Assembly (NCBI RefSeq): GCF_003670115.1 | Contig: NZ_QQTY01000004.1 | Location: 248,001 to 312,000, forward strand | Direction of reading: 5' to 3' | Origin: Natronorubrum halophilum | Lineage (GTDB): Archaea; Halobacteriota; Halobacteria; Halobacteriales; Natrialbaceae | Length of the DNA stretch: 64,000 nucleotides | Shown: positions 8,484-16,201 of the stretch, in pieces | Numbering within the stretch: the first letter of the stretch is position 1 | Layout of the letters: the number at the start of each line of letters is the position of its first letter | Position numbers and translations under genes: made by a program | Notes under the pieces: model-generated | Seen by the model: the letters and a program-made list of their open reading frames with translations, nothing else | Databases searched by the model: none | Told to the model about the DNA's origin: nothing

Positions 8484-9674
8484 TCAGTGCAGGTAATCCG
8501 ACATAATATCGTCGGGCGTCACGACGTCGATTTCGCCGGCCGACTCGAGGTCTGCGAGCGTGGAAAGCATCGCCTCGAACGAGACTCCCTCGAGACTGCG
8601 GTAGGACAGCGTCGTGATCATCCGGTACTCGGCGGCCCACTCGAGGAGTTGCGTTGCCTCGTCGGCGTCCGGGGTGGCGGCGCGGGGGGCGAGGTACGGA
8701 TTGGTGACGTTCCCGTGGCCCGCATAGCCGCCGACGAACGCGAGGTCGTGATACTCCTCGACGAGTTCGAGGGCCGACTCGTCGTACCGGTTGAGCCCGT
8801 ACGAGAAGTAGGCGTCGTCGAACCCGTGGTCGCCGAGCCAGGCCGCAGCGTCGCTGATTTCGGCTTCCTGCCGATCCGCATCATGTTGGGTGATGTCGGT
8901 TCCAGTTGCACCGCCGCTGGCGACGGTCCAGCCGTCGCTCTGGAGGGACTCGAGGTCAGTGCTCGAGAGGTAGCCGGAACTGCCGACGTAGTCGGTGTTG
9001 ACGAACACCGTCGCGGGGATGTCGTGCTCGGCGAGTAGCGGCGCGGCCTCGGATCCGACTTCGGTAGTGTTTTCGGGGAACTGCAACAGGACCTTCCCGG
9101 TGTCGGGTCGCTCGACGAAGTGGTAGTCGTCACACCACAGTGACAGCTCGCGGTCGCCGGCCCAGACGGAGATCTTGGTGTGATTGATCGAACTCAGGTC
9201 GGGGGTGCCGGCGGTGTCGACGATCCCCAGATCGTGGCGAGTGAAGGGGTCGTCCGCGTTGACCGCACACTGGAGCAGGAGTCGGTTGCCGTCGGTGTCC
9301 GCGAGCTGGACGACCGGGTTGACGTCGTGATCGCTCGTAAAGGCCAGCGCCGGGAACTCGTCCGAAAGGTCTCGCGGGGAGTCGAACTCCCGTTTGATCA
9401 TGATTCGGTCCTCGGATCCGTCCGACTCCATGCGAGCGGACTGTGAGCCGGCGTACGTGCGTTCTTCGTCGGCGGTAAGCGATCCTTCCATCACCGTCCA
9501 CTTCGACAGATCCTCGAACTCGTCGAACGAGCCGGGATCCTCGTTGACCGGGTCCGACGGTTCGTTATCGTCCTTGTCGTTGTCGTCTTTGTCTGCGTCG
9601 TCCGAACTACTCAGAGCGGAACAGCCAGCAACCGTCACCGCAGCAGCCGTCGCGAGGTATGCTCGTCGTTTCAT
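8484..9674 (-). CDS. Tat lipoprotein with a beta-sandwich domain and a degenerate polysaccharide-deacetylase fold
   Basis: A 396-residue exported lipoprotein. It starts MKRRAYLATAAAVTVAGC, a twin-arginine lipoprotein signal with lipobox Cys18, followed by an acidic linker to about residue 50. Residues about 50-200 look like a laminin-G or carbohydrate-binding sandwich (WTVMEGSLTADEERTYAGSQSA region). The rest resembles NodB-type deacetylases (HDIPATVFVNTDYVG). However, the expected TFDDG metal-binding motif is replaced by LQFPENTTE and the HxxxH motif is not evident. Metal-dependent deacetylation is therefore doubtful, and it may bind rather than cleave glycans. The start was chosen at the signal peptide. 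Confidence 0.75.
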   Translation of the reverse strand: MKRRAYLATAAAVTVAGCSALSSSDDADKDDNDKDDNEPSDPVNEDPGSFDEFEDLSKWTVMEGSLTADEERTYAGSQSARMESDGSEDRIMIKREFDSPRDLSDEFPALAFTSDHDVNPVVQLADTDGNRLLLQCAVNADDPFTRHDLGIVDTAGTPDLSSINHTKISVWAGDRELSLWCDDYHFVERPDTGKVLLQFPENTTEVGSEAAPLLAEHDIPATVFVNTDYVGSSGYLSSTDLESLQSDGWTVASGGATGTDITQHDADRQEAEISDAAAWLGDHGFDDAYFSYGLNRYDESALELVEEYHDLAFVGGYAGHGNVTNPYLAPRAATPDADEATQLLEWAAEYRMITTLSYRSLEGVSFEAMLSTLADLESAGEIDVVTPDDIMSDYLH

Positions 9675-9849
9675 TACGATCGATGAAAGTCGAGATCGGT
9701 TGATTGTTATGACCGCGCTACTCTCTCGTTTCCGAGAGTAACCGGTTCCTTCGGAACCGTAGGGACCGGTTACGACGCCGATATCGGCGAACCCGACCGC
9801 AGAAAGTCGTCGCGACAGACCTAACTCGAACCCGGTCGAACGGTTCGGT

Positions 9850-10485
9850 ATGACCGATTCCGAGACGTTCGTCGAGGCCGTCCGTGACGACAACCAGACC
9901 GCGCTCTCACGACTCGGCTCCTCGAAGTCGTTGTACGCCGACACCGGCGGCGATATCGACACCGAACCCGTGCTCGAGGCGACTGCCGACGCCGAACACG
10001 CGGCCTGGCAGACATTCCTCGAGTGGGCCGACACCGAAGCCGACGACGAGGCCCGCGACGCCTTCGAAGCGATCGCCGCGGACGAGCAGCGCCACTACGA
10101 AACCGTCGTTGACCACCTCGATACGGACGCGTACGAACCGGACGAGATCCCGGCCCTCCACGAGTACCTGCGCGGACTCGAGTCGACCGTCGAACGCGTC
10201 GGTGCGCTCGTCGGTCGGATCCTCGCGAGCAAGCGCTCGAAAGAACAGGTCGTCGGCTACTTCGTCGGCGACGCCGATCCCCAGACCGCCGGCGTCTTCC
10301 GGGAGTTCGGCGGCGATCTGGACGAGCAACTCGAGCGCGCAACGGACCTCCTCGAGGACGTCTGCGAAAGCGACGACGACCTCGAGCGCGCCCGGGAGGC
10401 CGCAACCGGCGCGATAGAGGCCGCCTACGGCGAGTACGTCGAAAACCTCGAGTCGATGGGCGCGAACCCGAAGCCGGTCTGTTGA
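9850..10485 (+). CDS. Ferritin-like / rubrerythrin-family protein
   Basis: A 211-residue acidic helical protein. Glutamates about residue 48 and an EQRH (ExxH) motif around residues 79-82 resemble the two halves of a rubrerythrin-type di-iron four-helix bundle. No rubredoxin CxxC domain is present. A role in peroxide or iron handling is inferred from the fold only. The neighbours (small helical protein, thiamine genes) give no further clue. Confidence 0.65.
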   Translation: MTDSETFVEAVRDDNQTALSRLGSSKSLYADTGGDIDTEPVLEATADAEHAAWQTFLEWADTEADDEARDAFEAIAADEQRHYETVVDHLDTDAYEPDEIPALHEYLRGLESTVERVGALVGRILASKRSKEQVVGYFVGDADPQTAGVFREFGGDLDEQLERATDLLEDVCESDDDLERAREAATGAIEAAYGEYVENLESMGANPKPVC

Positions 10486-10534
10486 GGAGTGGGCGTTCGA
10501 ACCGGCGTCGCGATACGTCTTCGGTCGATTCCGG

Positions 10535-10807
10535 TTATACGCCCTCGAGCGTCGATCGGTACGCTTTGATCGACTCGAGCGCTTCTGCGACGAGGTTGGC
10601 GACAGCGCCGCCTTCCTCGTCGGCGATTTCGGAGAGAATGTGTTCGTGGCGCGCGAGTTTGCCGTGGTCCGGGCCACGGTCGGCCTCGGCCAGCGTTTCG
10701 AACTGCCGGGACTGGGTTTCGAGGCGCTCTCGCGTCTCGTCGTCCGATGCGGTCTCGGCGGCGTCTTGAAGCGTTGCAGCGGCGTTCTCGAGTTCGGGTT
10801 GGGTCAC
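10535..10807 (-). CDS. Small acidic helical haloarchaeal protein, unknown function
   Basis: A 90-residue protein beginning with GTG at 10807 (TQPELENAAATLQDAAETA). It is almost entirely helical and highly charged, with HGKLARHEHILSEIADEEGG near the middle. The longer open frame upstream is arginine/serine-rich and looks non-coding, so the GTG start is preferred. I do not recognise a characterised family. It converges with the ferritin-like gene and lies upstream of thiM-thiE on the same strand. Confidence 0.6.
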   Translation of the reverse strand: MTQPELENAAATLQDAAETASDDETRERLETQSRQFETLAEADRGPDHGKLARHEHILSEIADEEGGAVANLVAEALESIKAYRSTLEGV

Positions 10808-10925
10808 ACGGTCTCGTTCACAGTCGATCGACAAAACAGTTTCACTCCTGTCGAATTCATCCTGAACTGGCGAACGGAGACTTGTCGTGAGCGCCGTGGA
10901 AACGCAGCGACCGCGCTCCGAGACG

Positions 10926-11765
10926 TCAGGAGGCGCGTTCGATCCTGTCCTCGAGATCGAGTTCGCTCGCTTCGTCCGCCGTGAGTCCGGCGACCGCGTC
11001 GTGGAAGTTCGTCCGGTAGCTCGCCGGGCCGTTGTGGGCCATCTCGGCCGCACGTTCGCCGGCGATTCCGAAGGCCAGCGTCCCGTGAAGGGCGGCCGTC
11101 GTCGCGTCCTCGAGCGCCCCGTGGAACGCCGCGACGGTCGCGCCGAGCATACAGCCGGTGCCGACGACCTCGCCGAGCATCTCGTGGCCGACCGAGAGCC
11201 GAACCGCGCCGTCGGCGGTCGCGACGACGTCCTCGACGCCGCTCGCGACGACCGTCGCCCCGGTCGACTCGGCGAGTGACCGAGCTGTCGCCTCGATTGC
11301 CTCGTACTCGCCGACCGATTCGACGCCTTTCACTTCGGCTTCGACGCCCGCGAGCGCGCTGATCTCGCCGTAGTTGCCCTTGATGACCGAGAAGTCGACC
11401 GCCTCGAGGAGGTCTTCGGCGACGGCCTCTCGAGTCGGCGTCGCGCCAACGCCGACGGGGTCGAGGACGACGGGGATGTCCCGTTCGGCCGCGGTACGGG
11501 CGGCCTCGTGCATGGCCGTGACTTTCCCGTCCGGGACCTGTCCGGTGTTGAAGAGGATCGCGGACGCGCCGGCGGCCATCTCGCCGGCGTCGCCCGGCGA
11601 ATCGGCCATCACCGGAAGCGCGTCCCAGTGGAGAGTGAGGTTGGCCACGTCGTTCATCGTCACTTCGTTGGTCAAGTGCTGGACGAGCGGCGACCGCTCG
11701 CCGATCGCGCCGACGGAGTCGGCGAGGTCGGTACCGGTGACGTCGGTGGGTAAGGGGTCGGTCAT
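10926..11765 (-). CDS. thiM: Hydroxyethylthiazole kinase
   Basis: A 279-residue ribokinase-fold enzyme that phosphorylates 4-methyl-5-(2-hydroxyethyl)thiazole with ATP in thiamine salvage. Diagnostic stretches are HLTNEVTMNDVANLTLHWDA near the N terminus, VVLDPVGVGATPTR in the middle, and GTGCMLGATVAAF, which forms the ATP/anion-hole region. thiE lies directly upstream with only 4 bases between, so the two form an operon that salvages and then couples the thiazole half of thiamine. No THI-type riboswitch was recognised before thiE. Confidence 0.93.
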   Translation of the reverse strand: MTDPLPTDVTGTDLADSVGAIGERSPLVQHLTNEVTMNDVANLTLHWDALPVMADSPGDAGEMAAGASAILFNTGQVPDGKVTAMHEAARTAAERDIPVVLDPVGVGATPTREAVAEDLLEAVDFSVIKGNYGEISALAGVEAEVKGVESVGEYEAIEATARSLAESTGATVVASGVEDVVATADGAVRLSVGHEMLGEVVGTGCMLGATVAAFHGALEDATTAALHGTLAFGIAGERAAEMAHNGPASYRTNFHDAVAGLTADEASELDLEDRIERAS

Positions 11766-11769
11766 CGAA

Positions 11770-12426
11770 TTACCGTGCGTCCGCCACCTCCTTCGCAGTT
11801 TCGACCGTCGTCGCGAGCGATTCGGTGGCGGCTTTCGGATCCGCGGCCGCGGCGATCTCGGAGATCACGGCCACGCCGGCCGCGCCGGCCTCGACGACCG
11901 GGGCTGCATTTTCGGCCGTAATGCCGCCGATGCCGACCACCGGGATCGAGACCGCCTCGGCGATTTCGCCGATCCGTTCGGGACCGATACCGTCCTTGGA
12001 CGCGTCGACGTCCTTGGACGTCGTCCCGTAGATCGATCCGACGCCGAGGTAGTCCGCGCCGTCGGCCGCCCCTCGAGCGGCCTCCTCGACCGTCGACGCC
12101 GAACAGCCGACGATCGCCTCGGGACCGAGCAGGTCGCGCGCGACGGCAACCGGGAGATCCGACTGCCCGAGGTGGACGCCGTCGGCGTCGATCGCAAGCG
12201 CGAGATCCACGCGATCGTTAACGATCAGGTCCACGTCGGCCGCCAGCGTCAGTTCGCGGAGTTCGAGGCCGAGTTCGTACCGCGATCGCGCGTCGGTCCC
12301 TTTCTCGCGAAGTTGGACGACGTCGACGCCGCCGTCGATCGCTGCGCGGACGATCTCCGGGGTCGAACGCCCCGCCGAGATCGACGCCTGCGTGACCAGA
12401 TAGGTTCCGTAGTTCGAGGGGTCCAT
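11770..12426 (-). CDS. thiE: Thiamine phosphate synthase
   Basis: A 218-residue TIM-barrel enzyme that joins HMP pyrophosphate to thiazole phosphate, giving thiamine phosphate. Signatures are VVQLREKGTDARSRY (pyrophosphate binding), INDR-type VNDRVDLALAIDADGVHLGQ, and GVGSIYGTTSKDVD with VGIGGITAENA near the C terminus. It is the first gene of a two-gene operon with thiM. The divergent HAD gene starts 96 bases away. Confidence 0.94.
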   Translation of the reverse strand: MDPSNYGTYLVTQASISAGRSTPEIVRAAIDGGVDVVQLREKGTDARSRYELGLELRELTLAADVDLIVNDRVDLALAIDADGVHLGQSDLPVAVARDLLGPEAIVGCSASTVEEAARGAADGADYLGVGSIYGTTSKDVDASKDGIGPERIGEIAEAVSIPVVGIGGITAENAAPVVEAGAAGVAVISEIAAAADPKAATESLATTVETAKEVADAR

Positions 12427-12522
12427 GGCCGAAGTGGCGGCGCTCGAACACTAAACGCTTCGATCGCGTGATTCGTCCCCGTCGAAGCCGAGGTTCTTGC
12501 GCTTCGATACCGTAGCACGAGT

Positions 12523-13212
12523 ATGTCGTTCGATCCCGACCGCGTGACGACCGTGACGTTCGACTCGTACAGTACCCTCGTCGACGTCGACGCAGTCGAA
12601 GCCGCACTCGCGGCCCACCCCGGCGTCGACGCGCCCGAACCGATCTCGAGAACGTGGCGCGAACGGTCGATGCAGTACACCCTCGTCGGAAATCACACGG
12701 GAACCTACGAGCCGTTCTACGAGGTCAATCGGGACGCCCTCGAGTACGCACTCGAGGCCCACGGCGTCGAGGCGACCGAAAACGAACGCGAGGAGATCCT
12801 CTCGGCCTACCACGAACTCGACGTCTTCGACGACGTCCGAGGGAGTATCGAACGCCTCCGACGGGGCGGGTACGACTGTTACGTGCTGTCGAACGGGAAC
12901 CCCGAAATGCTCGCGTCGATGGTCGAACACGCCGAAATCGACGACCTCCTCGCCGACACGATCAGCGCGGACGAACTCGAGACGTTCAAACCTGATCCCG
13001 ATCTGTATCGCCACGCCGCGGGTCGGACGGGCACGCCCATCGAGGAGGTCGCCCACGTCTCCGCGCTCTGGTTCGACGTTCAGGGGGCGAGCCACGCCGG
13101 AATGCAAGGCGTGTGGCTCGACCGAAACGGAACTCCCTGGGAGCCCTTCGGCGACGAGCCGGAGCTCGTCTGTGCGGGACTCGAGGAGGTTGCGGATCGA
13201 CTCGGCTGTTGA
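12523..13212 (+). CDS. HAD-family hydrolase, type II haloacid dehalogenase-like
   Basis: A 229-residue HAD-fold protein. The nucleophile is Asp14 in VTFDSYSTLVDVD; motif II is SNGNPEML; the motif III Lys is in FKPDPDLYRHA; motif IV is in ALWFDVQGASHAGM. The SNGN form and the DSYSTL loop are those of L-2-haloacid dehalogenases. The real substrate could equally be another halo- or phospho-compound. It is a single gene, divergent from thiE and convergent with the acetyltransferase. Confidence 0.85.
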   Translation: MSFDPDRVTTVTFDSYSTLVDVDAVEAALAAHPGVDAPEPISRTWRERSMQYTLVGNHTGTYEPFYEVNRDALEYALEAHGVEATENEREEILSAYHELDVFDDVRGSIERLRRGGYDCYVLSNGNPEMLASMVEHAEIDDLLADTISADELETFKPDPDLYRHAAGRTGTPIEEVAHVSALWFDVQGASHAGMQGVWLDRNGTPWEPFGDEPELVCAGLEEVADRLGC

Positions 13213-13221
13213 GACGGGAAC

Positions 13222-13821
13222 TCAGTCGAGACGGTCCGCGCCCGTTTGCACCAGCGAGTCCCAATCGGGATCGTCCAGCACGTCGGGCAGCGGTGCGATC
13301 GGGTCGGGGGCGGTCGGTTTCTCGGCGAGCGAGCGACGCCACCAGGCGACGTCGTGCCACTCCGTTTCCGTGTACCCCATCGCCGGAAAGTCGACGAGAC
13401 GCTCGAATCCGAGTCGGTCGTGGAACCGTTCCGTCTCGGGGTTCGGCACCGTCGTGACGGCGTAGGCGTCGCAGACGCCCTGGCGCTCGAGGATCGCGAA
13501 GAGCGACTCGTACAGCCCGCGGCCGATTCCGGACTGCCGGGCGTCAGCGGCGACGTAGACCGAGAGTTCGACCGTCCACTGATACGCTCGGCGCTTTCGA
13601 AGTTTGGTCGCGTAGGCGTAGCCGACGACTTCGCCGTCGACCTCACAGACCAGCCACGGATACGTCTCGAGGGTCGACTCGATGCGGTCGACCATCTCAG
13701 CTTCGGCAGGCGCGTCCTCCTCGAAGGTGACGGCCGACGATTCACAGAAGGGCGCGTAAATGTCGCGGACGGCGGCCGCATCCGCCGGTTGTGCGATTCG
13801 GATCCGAGAATCGGACTCCAT
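13222..13821 (-). CDS. GNAT N-acetyltransferase (phosphinothricin/arsinothricin type)
   Basis: A 199-residue acetyltransferase. The pattern IRIAQPADAAAVRDIYAPFCESSAVTFEE, the acetyl-CoA loop RQSGIGRGLY and VPNPETERFHDRLGF match the PAT/Bar/ArsN1 branch of GNAT enzymes, which acetylate the amino group of phosphinothricin, methionine sulfone or arsinothricin. The C terminus has an extra roughly 25-residue tail (PDPIAPLPDVLDDPDW). The substrate is not shown by context. Confidence 0.85.
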   Translation of the reverse strand: MESDSRIRIAQPADAAAVRDIYAPFCESSAVTFEEDAPAEAEMVDRIESTLETYPWLVCEVDGEVVGYAYATKLRKRRAYQWTVELSVYVAADARQSGIGRGLYESLFAILERQGVCDAYAVTTVPNPETERFHDRLGFERLVDFPAMGYTETEWHDVAWWRRSLAEKPTAPDPIAPLPDVLDDPDWDSLVQTGADRLD

Positions 13822-13882
13822 GCGTGAGGGTTCCGGTGATCGGTGATAAAGACGCGGAACTCGAGGTCGCGTCCGGGACGAG

Positions 13883-14935
13883 TCAGCCGGATTGCTGCGT
13901 TCGAAGCCACCGGCGGACTCGGCCGACGCACCGGCGACCGCCGACGTAGCCGCGCCGCCAAGTCGACGGTCGGAGCAGGTAGCGAAGCCCGACGGCGGCC
14001 ATCGTGAGCCAGAAGACCAGCGCCGTCCAGACCTTGCTGGCGCGTTCGGAGTGATTCAACACGGGGACCGTGATGAACGCGCCGAGTGCGAGTCCGACCG
14101 CGCCGCCGGCGACGGGCGGCGAGAGGAGCCGGAAGTACTCGAAGGTAGCGAACAGCGGGGCGAACGCGGCGGTCGCGAGGCCACCCCGAAACAGGAGCGG
14201 ACGGACCGCGCTCGAGGGGCGATCGACCGCGAACACGTCCCCGCCGAGTCGGACGAGTTGCCAGCCGCCGAACGCGCCGAGTGAGGCACCGAGCAACGTC
14301 ACGGTGTCCGGTTCCACGCGACTCACGCCGAGTGCGCTCGCGCTGCAGACGATCGCAAGCGAGAGCGCGATGGTACCGTGCTCGTCCGGGTAGCGAGCGA
14401 GCAGTCGGTCCACGACGAACAGGAACGCGAGCCCGACGGCAACACCGGCGACGACGTCAACGAGGTAGTGGAGGCCGAGTGCGACCCGCGAGAAACAGAC
14501 GACCGCGACGATGGTTGCCGCGGCGAGCGTCCGTCGACGGAACGTGCCGATCGAGAGCCGCCTGGCGAGGGTGACGTAGACGATCGTGGTCATCAGCGCG
14601 TGGCCGCTCGGAAAGCCGTAGCCGCTGGCCATCGCCGTGGCTTCGTACAGCGACTGGAGCAAACCGGGCAGCGTCTCGAGCGCGACGAGCGGTTGGCCGG
14701 GTCGCGGCAGCGCGAAGACGTGTTTCAACACGGTGATCAGGGAGAGGCCGGCCAGCGTCAGCCCCATGACGACGGTCGCATCCTCGCGTTTGCTCGCGGA
14801 AAACCAGTAAACGCAGCCGACGAGAAGGGCGAGAAACCAGACGTCGCCGAGCTGCGTCACGAGGGCGACGAGGAGGGCCGCCCACTCGGGAACGAGTTCC
14901 TGAATTGGTTCGAACTCACCGATCCCTCTGGACAT
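13883..14935 (-). CDS. PAP2-superfamily membrane phosphatase
   Basis: A 350-residue integral membrane protein with about 9-10 hydrophobic segments. The three PAP2 motifs are intact: K71..R78P79 (KHVFALPRP), PSGH at 109-112, and SR149-150..H156..D160 (SRVALGLHYLVD). It should dephosphorylate a lipid phosphate or isoprenoid pyrophosphate at the outer membrane face. The long C-terminal membrane half is not part of the core domain. The start is the ATG at 14935; the upstream 47 codons look non-coding. The basic C terminus is probably cytoplasmic. Confidence 0.87.
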   Translation of the reverse strand: MSRGIGEFEPIQELVPEWAALLVALVTQLGDVWFLALLVGCVYWFSASKREDATVVMGLTLAGLSLITVLKHVFALPRPGQPLVALETLPGLLQSLYEATAMASGYGFPSGHALMTTIVYVTLARRLSIGTFRRRTLAAATIVAVVCFSRVALGLHYLVDVVAGVAVGLAFLFVVDRLLARYPDEHGTIALSLAIVCSASALGVSRVEPDTVTLLGASLGAFGGWQLVRLGGDVFAVDRPSSAVRPLLFRGGLATAAFAPLFATFEYFRLLSPPVAGGAVGLALGAFITVPVLNHSERASKVWTALVFWLTMAAVGLRYLLRPSTWRRGYVGGRRCVGRVRRWLRTQQSG

Positions 14936-15106
14936 ACGGTCCGTACGGTGACGGGTTACTAATTGATACCGGCTCGCCACGGCGTCGAACGAACGGAACG
15001 CGAGACGACGGCCGAAACCCGATTCGAAGCCGGCGACGGGAGATACACACCCGTTACGCGCGAGAACGGCGCACATTCTTTTCCCGCCGATCGGTGTTTG
15101 ACCGGC

Positions 15107-15544
15107 GTGGACGATCGATCACGACACCTGACCGAACTGGACGGCGACGAGGCCGACGCGCTCGCGGAAACTGCACTCGAGACCGAGTACGTCGCCCGAC
15201 TCAAGACGTATCTCGCCGACGAGTACGGCACGGACCTGCCGACCGAAAACAGCCGCGCGTTCGAGCGCGGTGACGGCATTCGGGCCGTCTCCGTTTCGGA
15301 TAGTCCGGACGCCGAAACCTGGCCTGACGTCGCGATTACGGTCCACTTCGACGACGGCGATGTCGTGCAGGCGACCGCCGAACGCCACGACACCGCCGAC
15401 GGAACGGTGGACCTCATCTTCCCGGCCGAGAGTGCACCCAGACCGGAAGCGGCGGTGAACGACATCATCGAGTCCGAGGGGCAGACGGTCACGGTCACCG
15501 TCGACGAGTCGGAGGATATCACGGTGTACTCGATCGAGTTGTGA
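15107..15544 (+). CDS. Hypothetical acidic cytoplasmic protein
   Basis: A 145-residue protein, assuming the GTG at 15107. An ATG 48 codons upstream keeps the frame, but the added part is Arg/Thr-rich and less convincing. The sequence is acidic and mixed alpha/beta, with DVAITVHFDDGDVVQATAERHD and TVTVTVDESEDITVYSIEL strands at the end. No motif or family was recognised and no signal peptide is present. It is divergent from the PAP2 gene. Confidence 0.55.
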   Translation: MDDRSRHLTELDGDEADALAETALETEYVARLKTYLADEYGTDLPTENSRAFERGDGIRAVSVSDSPDAETWPDVAITVHFDDGDVVQATAERHDTADGTVDLIFPAESAPRPEAAVNDIIESEGQTVTVTVDESEDITVYSIEL

Positions 15545-15682
15545 GCGGAACGCCGCGAACCGGCGACCGTACTCGAGCCGGTGACGGCCGAACTATCCCG
15601 CGTCCGAGCGCACGGTCGAACAGTGGACGATTCGCGTGACCTCGAGTGACTATTATGAGTCGCAGAACAGTTCCACCGGTGA

Positions 15683-16129
15683 GTAGCGTCGACGGACGGC
15701 TGTCTCGGAAACCGCTACAAGCCGAGCTCGCCGATCGTCACGACGGGTGACGACCGCGAACTCATCGCCCTCCGTTCGACGAGCACTGACGAACCGGACG
15801 GCAGTGATAGTGACGACGAGAACGGTGATCGCAGCGAAGACGACGCCGGCGAAGGCGACGACTCGGAGGGCGGTGACGGAGCCGGGAGCGAGGACGGATC
15901 TGACGATACCGAACCGGACCAGGAGGACGAGACCGACGAGAACGAATCCGGCGGCGAGGACAGTTCCGGCAGTTCCGACAGTACCGAAACGGACGGCGAG
16001 AACGCGTCTGCGAACACCGAATCCGAGAGCGACGACGGCGCGCCCGGATTCGGGATTGGCGCGGGGGTCGCCGGCGTGGTCGGCGGCGCAGCCGTCGCCT
16101 CCCGACGACTGCGAACGCGCGACGAGTGA
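15683..16129 (+). pseudogene. C-terminal remnant of a PQQ-type beta-propeller surface protein with PGF-CTERM-like tail
   Basis: The frame is open from after a TGA at 15680-15682 to the TGA at 16127-16129, but there is no ATG/GTG start before the recognisable part. It encodes a blade end (SPIVTTGDDRELIALRS), a long Asp/Glu/Ser-rich stalk, then a PGFGIGAGVAGVVGG anchor helix and a basic end. This is the same architecture as the end of the intact gene at 51622-53103 (DTLVAVRSEDDD, acidic stalk, PGFTAGAGIVG). A short ATG frame at 15655 is out of register. The catalytic or propeller part is missing, so this looks like a truncated and frameshifted copy. Confidence 0.6.
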
Positions 16130-16201
16130 AACGCGCTGAAACGGGTTCGATTCCCGACGAAAAAGAGAAAGACGACGATACCGTCGGACCGCAGGATTCG
16201 T

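Noticed and set aside
12427-12522. TPP riboswitch (THI box) before thiE
   Set aside because: Only 96 bases separate thiE from the divergent HAD gene and no THI-box core was found.
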